From positions 141,591,128 through 141,655,127 of the forward strand of contig NC_133663.1 in NCBI RefSeq assembly GCF_037893015.1: a stretch of DNA of 64,000 nucleotides, read 5' to 3'. Positions within the stretch are counted from its first letter, which is position 1; each line of letters starts with the position of its first letter. Shown one piece after another: positions 1 through 12,570 of the stretch. Source of the stretch: Macrotis lagotis (taxonomy: Eukaryota; Chordata; Mammalia; Peramelemorphia; Peramelidae). A program made the translations under genes and the position numbers. A model generated the notes under the pieces. That model searched no databases, was not told the DNA's origin, and saw nothing but the letters and a program-made list of their open reading frames with translations.

Positions 1-391
1 TCTCCTTTTCCAGCTGGCCAATTCTGCTTTTTAAGGCATTCTTCTCCTCATTTGCCTTTTGTTTTGCTTTTACCATTAGGCCTAAACTGGTTTTTAACAT
101 ATTATTTTCTTCAATATTGTTTTGTATATCTTTCACCAAGCTTTTGATTTGGTTTTCATGATTTTTCTGTATTGCTCTCATTTCTCTACCCAATTTTTCC
201 TCCACTTCCTTTAATTGCTTTTTAAAGTCTTTTTTGAGCTCATCCATAATCTGAGCCCATTTTCTATTTCTCTTAGAGGTTTTGGATATAGAAGCTTCTG
301 TTTTATCATCATCTGGGTATGTATTTTGATCTTCCATAAGATTAAAGTAATTCTCTGTGGTCAGATTCTTCATTTTTTGTTGTTTACTCAT
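1..391 (-). CDS. L1 ORF1 protein, N-terminal 130 codons (partial at window edge)
   Basis: This would encode the L1 RNA-binding chaperone ORF1p, which forms coiled-coil trimers on L1 RNA in the cytoplasm. The minus-strand frame starts MSKQQKMKNLTTENYFNLME and shows no stop down to base 1. About the first 45 residues are polar. From roughly residue 55 to 130 the sequence is rich in Lys, Glu, Gln and spaced Leu/Ile, as expected for the ORF1p coiled coil. The RRM and C-terminal domain are outside the window. The same region of copy B (33948-34190) begins [20 protein letters not shown], so the alignment is clear. An open frame suggests a younger copy than the other L1 pieces here, but only part can be seen. 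Confidence 0.8.
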   Translation of the reverse strand, partial: MSKQQKMKNLTTENYFNLMEDQNTYPDDDKTEASISKTSKRNRKWAQIMDELKKDFKKQLKEVEEKLGREMRAIQKNHENQIKSLVKDIQNNIEENNMLKTSLGLMVKAKQKANEEKNALKSRIGQLEKE

Positions 392-870
392 TTTCTCAGT
401 CCAAGACTAATTTACAACACTTCCAAGGCTTTGGGGTTGGTTTTTTTTTTTTTTTTTTTTTTTGGAGAGACTCCCCACTGGGACCTTTATTCCTCCAAGG
501 TCTTATGCTCTCTAGCCTGTGCTTTGATATGTAGATAACCACAGCACTTCCCTCTGTCCTGGGGCTATAAGGAGGGATCCAGCTTGGTTATTTAGTATAG
601 AAGCCCAAATTGCAATATCTGAGTATAGGCAAACAGGAGAGTTCTATCCCAGGGAGAGCAGAGAAATCCCTGCAGACTTCCCTTACCTTCTCTGGGGGTA
701 CAGGATGCTTTTTCCCAATTCTCATTGCAGATTCTGTGGCCCTGCTCCTCACTCCGCATTCACCCAAGTGTAGCAGAGTTTTCTCCCTGCCCCTTCAAGC
801 TGTTGCCAGAGATCTCTGGGCTGGGCTGAGCTGTGTTGGGTTTCCTGGACTGGACTCTATATCCTTATCT
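1..870 (-). mobile_element. L1 LINE, 5' portion (5' UTR and start of ORF1)
   Basis: Read on the minus strand, this runs from a GC-richer, pyrimidine/purine-biased leader (about 392-870) into an ORF1 start codon at 389-391 and on to the left edge of the window. The leader carries an A-run (plus-strand T-run near 440-462). The ORF1 part resembles the other ORF1 segments in this window (near 30.5 and 34.1 kb). The outer limit near 870 is judged only from the change in composition. The remainder of the element, if present, lies left of the window. Confidence 0.8.
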
Positions 871-3800
871 TTAATGTGACTTTCTTCCCCTTATGCCTTA
901 GTTTTGTATTTGTTTGCAACTTATAACCCCCTTTTTATTTGTTTCCCTTATGTCTTTGCTTCTTGCTAATTATAATAAAATATTGATATTTTAGTTTTGG
1001 CCATTTTCTCCCATGTTATTGGAAACTTCTGGAATTAAAAATAATGAATTTATGTTTTCTTCCTATATTTTTTTGGCAGTAGTGGTACCTGTGATTGCCA
1101 TCTGGCATGCAACTAAATCATCAATATTTCACTGCACATTACAACAGCTGGTTTTATGAGGAGTTGGTATTAGAATATTCTTCGATGGTGTGAATGATAA
1201 GGAAACATAAATGGGACAAGATAAGACAGATTATTATTGATTAGAAAATGTATCAAACTAAACTGAGTGATTTTTAACTTTAAATCCAAGAGTTAAAATT
1301 GAAAAAAAAAGTTATTCATCCTCTGGAAATGCTAGTTCAAGACAATCTTTCTAAATAGTGTAGTCGAAATAGGGAAAAACATTAGAATGTTATTATGAAA
1401 ATTTTATATAATTAAATTCTTAAAACAGATCTTATAAAATTGAACATCCAGAGAGTTTTCTGGCTCACTTGCCCAAAGGCTTCTGCCTGTCATTGACATT
1501 AACTACTGTAAGGAATGAGCTAGTTTTTGCCAGTACTTTTTTCTTTTTGTATATTGATAGTTTTCTCTGATGTATTCATCACAAACAATAAAAGCACTTT
1601 TTAACACATGAAAGTGTGTGGTATGATTCTTTTATTATTTGATTCCAAAGAATGCTGTCCTTAGGCAAAAAACCTGAGGTATAAATATAGATATCTTTCC
1701 ATTTTCTCTTTCAGCAACCCCTCTTACCCCCTTTTGCTTCCCACTCTGGTGGGCATGTAATAGGAGTTCTATTTTCAAAGGTTCATGCTTTCAAAAGCAT
1801 TCTGAGTTATCATGGTTGAAGAATAATCCTCAGTAAGGTGTTAACTGATAAGGGCTTAAGGTGTTGCCTCTCACAGGAGTATTTGCATTTTTATAGGATG
1901 ATAGAAAAGAAATCAAGACCCTCAGAAATAAACCACTAATGGTGGAATTTCAAGGGATTATGGAAGGATGGCAGAACTATTATTTCTTCTTGTTTGAATC
2001 TAGTTCTCTTCACATCATATGTAGAAAGTTATTATCTCACACTTTCAAGTCTATCACTGTTCATTAAAAATCCTGTTTAGTAAACCATATTTGTAATGAA
2101 GAATTTTTTTTTTTAACATTTTAAATTTATAGGCAACAGAATATGTTTGAGAGAGCTTGGATGCAGAGTAGAAAAAAACAAATAACAAACTAGGGTCAAG
2201 GTTCACATCTGGCACATCCTATCTGTGTATCTGATCAAGGTATCAATCCTTGATAAAAATAAATAAAAAAATATCTGCTAATCTGTATGGTAGAATGTTT
2301 CTTTTCTGAGAGTAACCTATGTTCGTGACTTCACAGGTCTGGAATCCAAAAACATGGCATATAGATACAGATAATCGACTTGATATTTACTTTGTGTTGC
2401 TTAAAACATCTTAAGTTTCTTGGGTGCTGTACAAGTAAGTTTAGATGCACATGTGTAGAAATACATGCATGTGTCTATGTATATACACTTATATTGTCTA
2501 ATTTGAATATTTAAAAAGTCATCCTATAGTATATAGTGTTTTACAGATTATTTGTGCAAGTGCTGCTAAAACATTATAATGCATTAATTATATATGTTAT
2601 ATTTATATATAATATTATATAGTATATACTCATAAAATATGTATATTATATAGCATATCCTCATAATGTGTACATACATGTGTCTATATGCATATGCATT
2701 TATATTGCATTACATACATGAATAAATTATGTATACTACTATATATGTTTAGATGTAGGCAGATATGATAAAATAGATATGACAGATGGATGCATAGATA
2801 CATAGAGAGTATTATTCATATATAGTGCTTTACAATTTGAAAGTACTTACTGATATTATCTATAAAGTACTGTATACTATATTACAGGTTTTTGGCACTC
2901 AATTAAGATGATATCCTCAAGTCTACTTTACATAAAGTGTGAATAAATTTATCTTCTAAAGTATAATTTTCTTTTCAATTTGAATTCTAATAAAATAATT
3001 CGGAGTTCTTCAGGCAAGTCATTCAGTCTGAATATTTCTCTTCCATCAGTGGTTTTCATTCATGGGAAGTATATTGTATTGGAAATAACAGAAGGCTCTG
3101 AAAATTTGCTAAAGATTAGAAATGTCCAATTTAAGTCTGACTAGGTCATATTGATCAGGAATTTTTCAATGTACCCTTTTTTGCTGAGTCTTTTATTTTT
3201 TTAGCTTCAGGGGCATGACCTAAACAGTATGCCCAACCTTGTATAATTAGCATGTCAAACTATATATTTATTACATACTTCACTGTGGTTAATTTCCCAT
3301 TAATGGATATTTTCACATTCTTAAAATAAGCAGATATGGTCTAAAACACTGTTACAGTCAAAGTTTATTATTTCTACTTGCCCTCAATAGGGATATTGAG
3401 AAAATAGTAAAAGATGGTAGAAGCTGACTGTCTAAGCTGTAATTTGATGTACCTTGATTATCCTACTGTTTAATGTTTAACTTCCTATACCTTGTCATTT
3501 GACAATGGCTTCATAGTTACATAGTCTGGTTGTTCCAGACTCATTGGTATTCTCTAAGCATCAATATTCTTAGCAGTAACATTTCTAACCACTTTCTTCC
3601 TTTATCAGTCATATCATTTGTCCTCTTGTCTTCGTTCAATAAATTTTTTTTGCTACTAAAACTTATTCTCTTTTATATTTTGTATCAAGTTCATTAAATA
3701 ACATCTAATCTGATAGTCCATGATCACACAAGGAAGAAGAACTAAAGAAGGTATGTTGGTTATCAGTTCAGGAGAGATTTGAAGACAGTTTTATGACTCC

Positions 3801-5800
3801 AAATCCAATTTTCTAGTTTCTCTGTAATGTTGGCATTAAATTTTATTCATTTTGCTTAAACATTTTTATTTTATGAATCCTTAGAGAATCATCTCATTTA
3901 TTAATTAAACTTTTCTTATCTTGGGTTTTGAAATATATACTCCAGTCCCAGATCTTATAATAAATCCCAAACTATGATAATCAATCTTATTTTTCTACTG
4001 ACTCTTCTAGAACTGATCCAAAATGGTAATCCATTTGCTCAATGATAAAGTATAACTTTTCATCAACTCTAAGAACTAAGCTTTACCAATAAGAAAATGT
4101 AAATTTTCCATGAGCCCAAAAGAAGTATGGATATCTTCAAAATTATATATGTATATAATATATGCATATATGTTCCATATATATGTAGATACACATATAA
4201 TTTAGTAAAAGTAAATTAACATCATTTTAAAAATATTACTTTAAATTTCATTATTATTTAGAAATACATTTAGTACCATCAAAGAAACTAGTCATTCAAA
4301 ACAGTCTTCATTCTAAAGTAATAATTAAAGGAAACAGAAAATAGAGCAGATTTTGGAAGTAATATTCTGTCATATAGAATAATATGTTTATTTTTTCCTT
4401 CATACCTTGGAGGCATAGAAATATATCCTTCCATTTCTAATGGAATTAAAATGCTCTCTTAATGCCCTCCTGGATTTGTTCCATGTGATGAATGTCAAAA
4501 TTATTCAGTGCTGGATGTTCATTTGCAAAAATGCAATGTTCACTTGGGGGAATAGATTCAGAAGTAGACATGGTAGACTGTACAAATCATAAAGTCATTA
4601 AAATGTTGCCATGAAAAAAACTAAAACTCTGAGAAATCAGTTTGAGTCCAGCAAAGAATCAGATCCTTTAATACTAAATATAACTTTTCTTCTGATTTAT
4701 AACCTAAATTCTCCATAAAATTCATTTTTTATTCCCTAAATTTTAATATTTTGTTCATATTTTGCTACCAACCTGAACTGAATTTTTCATTTAAATTTGT
4801 CCTCTTATTCCTTTCTGCCATTTGAGTTTTGTCTTTCCCTAGGATTTTTATTTACCAAATTATGTAACATATTTTCTCTTTTGTAGGGTGTATTTGAAAA
4901 GATATAGTGAAAACCTAGAAACTATTATATGTGAGTCTTAGGGAAGCCTGAAGTGTCACATGAAGATAATTTGTTTATATAACTCTAATCTTTTCATTTT
5001 CTTAAGTCTTGTTTCCTTTAGCCATTTCTCCTTTGAGGATCATGAAAGAAGATTCACCTTGCAGAGAAATTTGCTGATCAGAACAATTTTATATAAACTA
5101 ATTTATACCCCCAAACTTGAATACAGATTGAAATGATTATTAGGAAATCAATATAAATCAAGTCTTCTAGAGATCCTTAGTTTTAGATATCTGAATATTA
5201 TTTATAATAATACAAGTTATAAACTCTTCATATTATACTATATTATTTTCAGGAATTATTTTGACATTTAGGTGGTGTTTTAATGTTGACAAAGTTTACT
5301 TATATTATGCTATCTGAAATCCTTTAAAACCATTTTAAAGGAAAATATAACTTTCAGATTTCAACTTTCTATAGAATTTCATTTTATTAAAAAAATCAGT
5401 CTGTCATTATGTGACTATTTCAGTGTGCTTCTGTTAAAATGCTCTGAATAGAGGTTGTTTAATTGTGTCATTGTTTCTTAAACAGCAAAAGTAAAGGTGT
5501 TTAAGAAATAATTTGAATATGAAAAAACCATTTGTTCCAGTCTGATTGTTCTAGTTTGAGAGATAATAGTTCATTCTATTGGGGAGAGTTATTGGTATTG
5601 AGGAGAAATGACTTTGAAAGTATTTGTTTATTCTTAGGTGGGTGTGACAGTAAACAAACATGCTTCTGAATACATAAATACTAAAAATTTGCTATCATAT
5701 ATAAAGATTCTTCATTGCTAGAAGTGATGGAACATGGAGAATATTTAAAATACTGGCACAGAATTTAACTTGGAATTATAGATGCAAAAATAAATTTACA
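871..5800. other. Unassigned AT-rich intergenic DNA
   Basis: No ORF with recognisable similarity and no clear repeat family. Low-complexity TA-rich stretches lie at about 2570-2760 and 4140-4200. A pyrimidine-biased stretch near 3540-3700 could be an old repeat, but I cannot name it. Confidence 0.5.
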
Positions 5801-5969
5801 GGGCAGCTAGGTGGCACAGTGGATAGAGCACCAGTCCTGGAGTCAGGAGGACCTGAATTCAAATCCGAACTCAGAAACTTAATAATTACCTAGCTGTGTG
5901 ACCTTGGGCAAGTCACTCTTAACCCCATTGCCTTAAATAAAATTAAACACAAATAAGAGAGAGAAAAGG
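5801..5969 (+). mobile_element. Marsupial tRNA-related SINE
   Basis: Full-length copy from GGGCAGCTAGGTGGCACAG through the conserved GACCTTGGGCAAGTCAC block to an A-rich tail. The direct repeat ATAAATTTA lies on both sides (before 5801 and after about 5969), fitting L1-driven insertion. Confidence 0.85.
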
Positions 5970-6586
5970 ATAAATTTATAAAAACATCTTAGAGATTTCC
6001 AAGTAGAAAAACCCTGCAAATTATAATTACAGAGGGTATTTTCCTCATATTTTGAGTCAGTTTATAAAATTCATGTTTTCTAAGATCTATTACTTAAAAG
6101 AGAATTCAGAATTAATTCAATATTTTTTTCAAAAGCATATTCCCTTTGAAAATAGAATGAAATCATGCACTTTCCCTTAGTATCACAATTCATCCAAAAG
6201 GCATTAACCTAAGTGATATAAAATCCAGGTATTGTTAAAAGAGAGTGCGTTTTTTTTATTTCTATTGCCAAATTTTGGAAATTTTTTCCAAAATGCTGGT
6301 TCTAATGTCTTGTGTTTATAACTATGTGTGTGTGTGTGTGTTCTCACATATATATTTTGTCCTCCTTATAAATCTGTAATAAGATACTGGTCTTACTCTT
6401 GTAGAGTCTACCATGTCTACTTCTGAATCTATTCTTAGGGTTTTTAGGCACAATCTTTATGGGTCAAGGTGATTCTTCTCTAATGATATCAGTTTTAGAT
6501 CTGGGTTCAATATATCTTCCTTTGCTGTTAACCACTAATGATTAGTATCCCAATTCCATTGAACCAATTAAAATCAATAAGCTTTT

Positions 6587-6770
6587 TAAATTTTTAAAAA
6601 AATTTTTAAAAAATACATATAATTTTTAGATTTTTGCAAGGCAAAGGGGTTAAGTGGCTTGCACAAGGCCACACATCTAGGCAATTATTAAGTGTCTGAG
6701 GCCAGATTTTAATTCAGGTAATCCTGACTCCAGGGCCTGTGCTCTATCCACTTGCTCCACCTAACTGCCC
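6587..6770 (-). mobile_element. Marsupial tRNA-related SINE
   Basis: Full-length copy in reverse orientation, with its tail on the left and its 5' head at CTAACTGCCCC on the right. A perfect 12-bp TSD, CAATAAGCTTTT, lies at 6575-6586 and 6771-6782. Confidence 0.88.
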
Positions 6771-7071
6771 CAATAAGCTTTTACTAAAGAGTAATTTTAA
6801 TGCAAAGGCAAAGCAAAAATATAAATGAAAGTATTTCACATAAAATGGGTGGTGGTGCTGGTAGAATTTTCCTTATTCCTGCTTCAAATAAAATTGCATT
6901 ATAGCAGGCAAAGTTAAAATCTTTAGAGTTGTTTTGCTCTGGGGAAGAGTTGAAAGGTTGACTAAAGGTAAAATGTCAAGAGGTAGATAGATTTAGATAG
7001 GCAAAATAACTGCTTAGATGACTCAAAGGGTTTGTGTAAACCAATTGACATCTTAAGAATGTTCTTTTTGA

Positions 7072-7233
7072 GAGGCAGCTAGGTGGCAGGCACAGTGGAT
7101 AGAGCACTGATCCTGGAGTCAGGAGGACTCAGAGTTTAAATCTGACCTCAATCACTTAATAATTGCCTAGCTGTGTGGCCTCTGGCAAGTCACTTAACTC
7201 CAATGCCTTAAATAATTTTTTTTAAAAAAGAAA
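7072..7233 (+). mobile_element. Marsupial tRNA-related SINE
   Basis: Full-length copy with a small duplication in the head (GGTGGCAGGCACAGTGG). It is flanked by a perfect 11-bp TSD, GTTCTTTTTGA, at 7061-7071 and 7234-7244. Confidence 0.87.
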
Positions 7234-7282
7234 GTTCTTTTTGATTCTTTATTATGTCTTAATTTATCTGGATAATTTCTAA

Positions 7283-7396
7283 TTTTTCCATGATGTTTGC
7301 ATTTATAAACATCTATTTTGTACCTTTTATTCTCCAATAAAATCTTCCATGATGCTTACATTTATAAAGATGTATTTTATGCCTTTTTCCCCCACT
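7283..7396. repeat. Tandem duplication of about 55-60 bp
   Basis: Two adjacent diverged copies of a unit containing TCCATGATG(T/C)TT(G/A)CATTTATAAA, at about 7283-7338 and 7343-7396. Several substitutions separate the copies, so the duplication is not very recent. Confidence 0.7.
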
Positions 7397-7397
7397 T

Positions 7398-7475
7398 TTT
7401 TTTTGCAGGGCAATGGGGTTAAGTAGCTTGCCACTATCCACTGCACTCTATCCACTGCACAACCTAGTCACCTCC
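7398..7475 (-). mobile_element. SINE fragment with internal deletion
   Basis: The tail-side block (GCAGGGCAATGGGGTTAAGT) is joined directly to the head-side block (CTCTATCCACTGCAC). The middle of the SINE is missing. Similar CCCCCAC sequence on both sides may be the TSD. Confidence 0.7.
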
Positions 7476-7559
7476 CCCACTATTTTTTCTAATCCAGTCA
7501 ATCTTCGTTTCTTTTTTTAAAAAGTTGAAATAGCTTGGAAGTTTATTTTAACCCTATAG

Positions 7560-9130
7560 AATATTATTTCCTAATTTGTAATCAGCACTAGGTAGAAAAT
7601 TATAATGAAGTGTCTCTCAGTAATCATGTGTTGTTATTCTATAAAGCATAAAATAAATTATTGTATTGGTGAACATTTTTTATGGATCTTAAATTTTTTT
7701 TAAAAGATTGGAAAGTTTGAGGGATGAAGGTAAACATCTGACAGAATTTTGCTTGCAGAATTTTATTTAAAATGTACTGATCCAAGTTATTTCTAACTCA
7801 TGAAGGATGGTTTTATATCATGGAAAATATAATTTATTATGCATAGATGATGAGAGCAATTCATTTGATATTGAGATCATTTTGAAAATCTGATGGAAAC
7901 ACTCAGAGGGTTTGTAGAGAGAACTCTGAGAGTTCTTATTCGATGGGCAGACTTCATTGGAATTGGAACCTTAGAGACATTTAATGTGAGATTAATTAGT
8001 TTGGTCAGTAAATTATGGTTCATTTCAGTTATCTCCTTAAACAATATAAACCACTCAGATCAGATCTCCTATTTTCCACAGACAAAGGACTGTGGAGAAT
8101 CCTCTCCTGAGGTAGCCTTTCTTGTTCCAGAAAATCTTCTGAGGCAATCAACCAGATACTGACATTAGCTTTTGTCAACTACATTAACTGCCTAATTAGG
8201 ATACAATTTCACTGATGAAGTTAGTTATACCCCAGGTGCTTTGTTGTAGGAGGGAAAAGCTTTTGTGAATTTATGATCCTGCAGTTCTAGCATCCACAGC
8301 AACTATTTTTTCCTTTTCACATAAAATTTTGGTGGGTATAGGTGATCCCATTTGTTATCTGCTCTCACAGACTCATGTTCTTGGAGTTATTTTCATTTTT
8401 ATTTCTGGAATAAATGAAACTATTACCACAAAATTACTCAACTACCTCCTCTGTTTCTACTAAGATACTACTGAATGGAATTCTCAAATGCTGCACAAAT
8501 ATGACTAGTCCACTATATATATTTATTTTAACAAATCTGGGCATTAACTGATGAAAAGTAATCATTTTATTTTTTCCTAATTAATTCTGTCTAGTTCACA
8601 ATCAACTATTTCCCAAACTTCTCACTCCTTTAGCTTTCCCTTAACTATATTTTAAGTCCTTCTCATAATAGAACCTAGTTTACACCTTTTATTATCTACT
8701 CTCTCCTTTATTCTATGTCTCAAAATCGATTAACATTATTTCTCTTTTCTCTTTCTTTCTTTCAGTGTCCAGTGAAGTGGTAGCTTCATTTCTAAGGACA
8801 CTACTTCTATTTCAAAAGTTGATATCTTCTTCTCCTCCTCCCTACTATGACACTATACTATATTCTTTCATCAGAATTCTCTAAAATTTTTCTCTTTTTA
8901 CTGCCAACATACATGATGTCTCCAAAGATATTCATGCCATTTCCCATACTTATAAACCCTTCATTTGACACTATCCACCACATAAGCTTTTTATGATTTT
9001 CCCTTTCTCCAAACATGTAACTGAAGGAATGAGATACAAAATAAAGAAAAACCAACTACATAATACTCCTTCATTTCCCTTTCTCCTCATTAGCTTTTCA
9101 AATTGTTTCAGTGTATTTCTTAACCAAAGC
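7560..9130. other. Unassigned intergenic DNA
   Basis: No gene or named repeat recognised. An 89-codon open frame at 7893-8162 (plus) starts METLRGFVERTLRV, but it has no family resemblance I can recognise and is within the length expected by chance in this volume of sequence. Confidence 0.4.
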
Positions 9131-9540
9131 ATTTGACTAAATTTACTATCTCCAAGAAGATTAATAATCTTTTAGTGGCTAAGTGCAAAGGTCATTATTC
9201 AGCCTTCATCATTCTTGAATTTTCTCTAGCATTTGAAAATAATGACTACTCTTTTCTCCAGGAATTGTTAAACCCTGTTTTGTTTTGTTTGTATTGTTGT
9301 TGTTGCTTTTTATTTCTCTCTGGTTTTCCTTTTACTTTCCTGGCCACTCTCAGTTTCATTTGCTGAATTCCATTAATTTTAACTATATCCCAACCTCTTA
9401 CCTGTATCTTTTTCCTTTTATATTCCTCCTATCAAAGTACTCATCAACTCCCATGAGTTCTTTACTTACCTTTATACAAATCATTCAGATTCAACCCTAA
9501 TTGTTATACTGAGTTTTATTCTTCTACTAGCAACTGCTTC
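9131..9540 (+). mobile_element. L2 LINE fragment, ORF2 reverse-transcriptase region
   Basis: The sequence follows the order of the L2 reverse-transcriptase stretch (the region around the TFLATLSFIC and MSSLLTF segments), heavily mutated. It is probably the upstream half of the L2 that resumes after 10260, since the order and strand are consistent. Confidence 0.5.
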
Positions 9541-9800
9541 TAAACATATGCTATATTATGCTATGGTATATGATTAATATAATGGAATATAGTAAAACAA
9601 CATAATGTAATATAAATTAATATAATATAATACATTATAAGACAATATAATGTAATATAAAGAAGTTATATAATTGTACCAATCATATAGCTATAGACAA
9701 AATATTTCAAAAAGCATGCATATACATACATATAAACATATAAAAATATACTATATAGACATATATAGATGATAGATAGATAGATAGATTACAATCAGTC
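9541..9800. repeat. TA-rich low-complexity and short GATA tract
   Basis: Degenerate ATAATATAAT-like sequence at 9541-9670, and a short (GATA)n run at about 9768-9790. Confidence 0.7.
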
Positions 9801-9939
9801 ACCAACTTGAGATCTCTATATGGATTTCGCATAGGCATGTCAAAGTCAAAACATCAAAAAAAAACTAATTATATTTTCTCCCAACAGTTATATATTCCTC
9901 CTCCACACAGTTTTGTATTTGGTGAAATCTATGTGGTTA

Positions 9940-10258
9940 ATGGAAGCAGATCTTCTCAGCAGTTCAGAGAGCTAGGACAACCATAATAGACTGGCAGAGT
10001 AAGAAAAGCAAAACAAAAACCCTTCAGAATCTAATGAACACTTTATAAAATTATTTCTTATGTATCCCTTTCCCTTAATCCTAATTCCTCATAATGAAAA
10101 TAACTAATATGCAATCATGTTTATGTAAAATATGTATGTATTTTGCTAACCTGACTATTTGCTGCAGAGGGGAGGGGCGGTGGGAAGAGAGGGTGGAAGG
10201 AAAATTTGTAACTTAAAAATATACATGTACATATAGATGAAAATAAATTAAAAAAAAG
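9940..10258 (+). mobile_element. L1-like LINE 3' end
   Basis: The stretch runs from CTTCTCAGCAGTTCAG through a G-rich block (GGGGAGGGGCGGTGGGAAGA, about 10169-10188) to a terminal A-rich tail, AATAAATTAAAAAAAAG. This layout matches the 3' UTR of marsupial L1. It appears to be inserted into the older L2. Confidence 0.6.
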
Positions 10259-10299
10259 AAATCTATGTGGTTGCTTAAAGATACCATCAGTATCATCCA

Positions 10300-11045
10300 T
10301 GAATTCTTCATTCTTTTTGGCCTCCCTCCTCCATATTGCACCAGTTGTAAATGTTTGCCATTTCTATTTTTCATAGCATATTTCACGTTCATGCCTTCTC
10401 TCCATTCAAGCAGTCACTGCCCTAGTTCAGGCACATAGCAATTCTCTCCTGAACTATTGCAAAAGCCACCTAAATTATATTATATCATTATCTATACCAC
10501 TTTACTTGCCTATCAAAAGTATCATCCTAAAAACACTAAAAAAAAAAGGTCTGATCTAATCAATGACTGTAAAATATTATTTACTCTCTCTGTAATAATA
10601 TACAAAAAAAATCTCTGTTCATCCTTTAAAACTATTTATTTCCTAGCTTCAGGATTGCTCACTAGGAAAATTGTATATCCAAACTTTATGTTTTCTGAAC
10701 TCAGAATACCTCCTTTTTTTGTCCATTTGTAATTCTGTCCCATATTCCTCAGTGCCTCTACTTCTCTATCTTTTATAATTATTAACTTCTCCCAAGGCAC
10801 AGTTTATATACCATTTTCTCTGGAAAGCCTTTTATGATCCTTCTGTTGGTTAGATTGTGTTTTTATTTTTTTCCTTCTTCAAAGTATTGTTCACACTTGC
10901 ATATTGGCATATTGTTACTCTGATTAGAATGTAAGATCTTAGAGGGAAAGTAGTATTTTTCTCTTTGTCTTTAAATTCAAAATGCCTTTCATGATTTCTG
11001 TCATACTAAATCCAAAAGACATGCTTATTGAATTGGTTTGGATTG
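10300..11045 (+). mobile_element. L2 LINE, 3' part
   Basis: The sequence contains GAACTATTGCAAAAGCC (decayed LDYCNS motif) near 10452 and ends with the L2-type 3' stretch (TAGAATGTAAG... then GCTTATTGAATTG). It is highly diverged. With 9131-9540 it forms one L2 interrupted by the L1 3' end and TA-rich DNA. Confidence 0.6.
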
Positions 11046-11049
11046 ATTA

Positions 11050-11690
11050 TAGAGCCTCTGATTGAAGAACTCAAGTAGTAAGGAAAAGGAATTTTCATGG
11101 AAACATATTTTATTTTGGAGAGGTCTGATTATTAAAAGTGCTCAATCAAATAATTCAGTTCTAACTTTCCAAACATTTATCAGGTATCCAAATATTGAGA
11201 TCTCTATTCTAACACTATGGGTCAGGCTAAGCCACAATACATGTGAACTCAATGACACTAAAATTTCTCTTCCCAAATAAAAATACTCAGATTCAGTAGA
11301 TAGTGAATATCATGTCTTAAGAGTTAGTAAGACTAAAAGTACAAGTGGCTATACAAAATATAAATCAGGTGATATCAGATGATATTAGAAGTAGGAACTT
11401 GAAGAAATTAAGGATAGGAGTTTGAATTTTTAGGGTAATAAGAACTATTCAAAAAATTAGAGATAGGTTGGTAATGTCTGAATCAAGACTATCCAATGAC
11501 GGACAAAAAGATGAAATACTCAAATGAGGAAATAAGGTATAAAATGAGTTGGGGCCCATAGTAGAATGCAAACAACATCAGGTATATAAAGGTTCTTATA
11601 AAGGTAATAGACTCAGTTTATAGGAGCTAAACAATAGTGTATGTCAAAGAGTACATAAAAAGAGTAGTGAACACAAGGAAGATATATGGC
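11050..11690. other. Unassigned intergenic DNA
   Basis: Nothing recognised. A 72-codon open frame at 11062-11280 has no visible family features. Confidence 0.4.
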
Positions 11691-11692
11691 AA

Positions 11693-11905
11693 AGTACATG
11701 GAGTGCCAGACTTGAGATCAGAGCCTGTCTCAAAAATTTAGTCACTAGTAAACTTGAGTAAAACATTTTACCCCCCCTTACTTTTATGATTTGTTAAAAA
11801 ATAAATAGGTTAACAATAATAGTACCTCCCCACTGCTATGGTGAGGATGAAATGTTATAACATGTAAAATACTTTGGAAACTAGAAAGTGACATATAAAA
11901 GCTAA
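11693..11905 (+). mobile_element. MIR/CORE-SINE relic
   Basis: A degraded copy with the order of a CORE-SINE: a phenotype-like head (TGGAGTGCCAGACTTGAGAT), then AATAGTACCTCCCC, then GAGGATGAAATG and a TAAAATACTTTGGAA block. Confidence 0.6.
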
Positions 11906-12104
11906 AAAGATGCAAGAGACAAATGAATGTCATATACATTTCATAAATTATTAATTATGAAATACAATTATTACATAAAAGCAAAAATATTTTAAACAAC
12001 TTTGGAATGAACTTGAGAGGGAGTTAGAGAGCAGTATATTAAGAGAAGGAATTAGACATTTAGTAACATTACTGGAATCTAGACATAAACTAGGATATAA
12101 AGTC

Positions 12105-12302
12105 ATAGAATGATAAGATTTAATTTAAATGAAACTTAGTGATTACTTTGGTAATCTCCTTCATTTTACAGATGGAGAAAATGAGGTTGAGAGAGACTAT
12201 GAATTGTCTAAGGTCACAGTGGAAATAGTAGCAGAGACAGGATGCATATGCAACATCTCTGATTACAAATTCAGAATTCTTTCCAGTATACCATTTTGCC
12301 TA
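12105..12302 (-). mobile_element. MIR SINE
   Basis: Reverse-oriented MIR with CATTTTACAGATGGAGAAAATGAGG near 12160 (core), a GGTCACAG block and CCAGTATACCATTTTGCC at the head side. Confidence 0.75.
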
Positions 12303-12362
12303 TGAAATGATTTATCATAATATATTACTTTCTTGTCCTCTGAGGACCTAGGAGGAATAAAG

Positions 12363-12570
12363 GACAGAGTGTTGGCCATGGAATAAGAAAACTGATCCCA
12401 GACACTGGCTAGTTGTGTTACCCTGGGCAAGTCATTTAAGATCTATTTGTCTCAGTTTCCTCATCTGTGAAATGATGATTTTAACACCTACCTCCCAGGG
12501 TTCTGTTGAAGATCAAATGAGACAATATTGTAAAGCATCTGACCTATAGTAGATGTGAGTGAGAATAGGT
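12363..12570 (+). mobile_element. MIR/CORE-SINE
   Basis: Well-preserved core: CCCTGGGCAAGTCATTTAAG, then CTCAGTTTCCTCATCTGTGA, then CTACCTCCCAGGGTTCTGTT and ATCAAATGAGACAATA. The last kilobase around it is a cluster of similar elements. Confidence 0.8.

Noticed and set aside
610-879. 89-codon plus-strand open frame
   Set aside because: Antisense of the L1 leader.
7893-8162. 89-codon open frame METLRGFVERTLRV...
   Set aside because: No motif, no codon-use signal and no neighbouring exon-like sequence; length is within chance.
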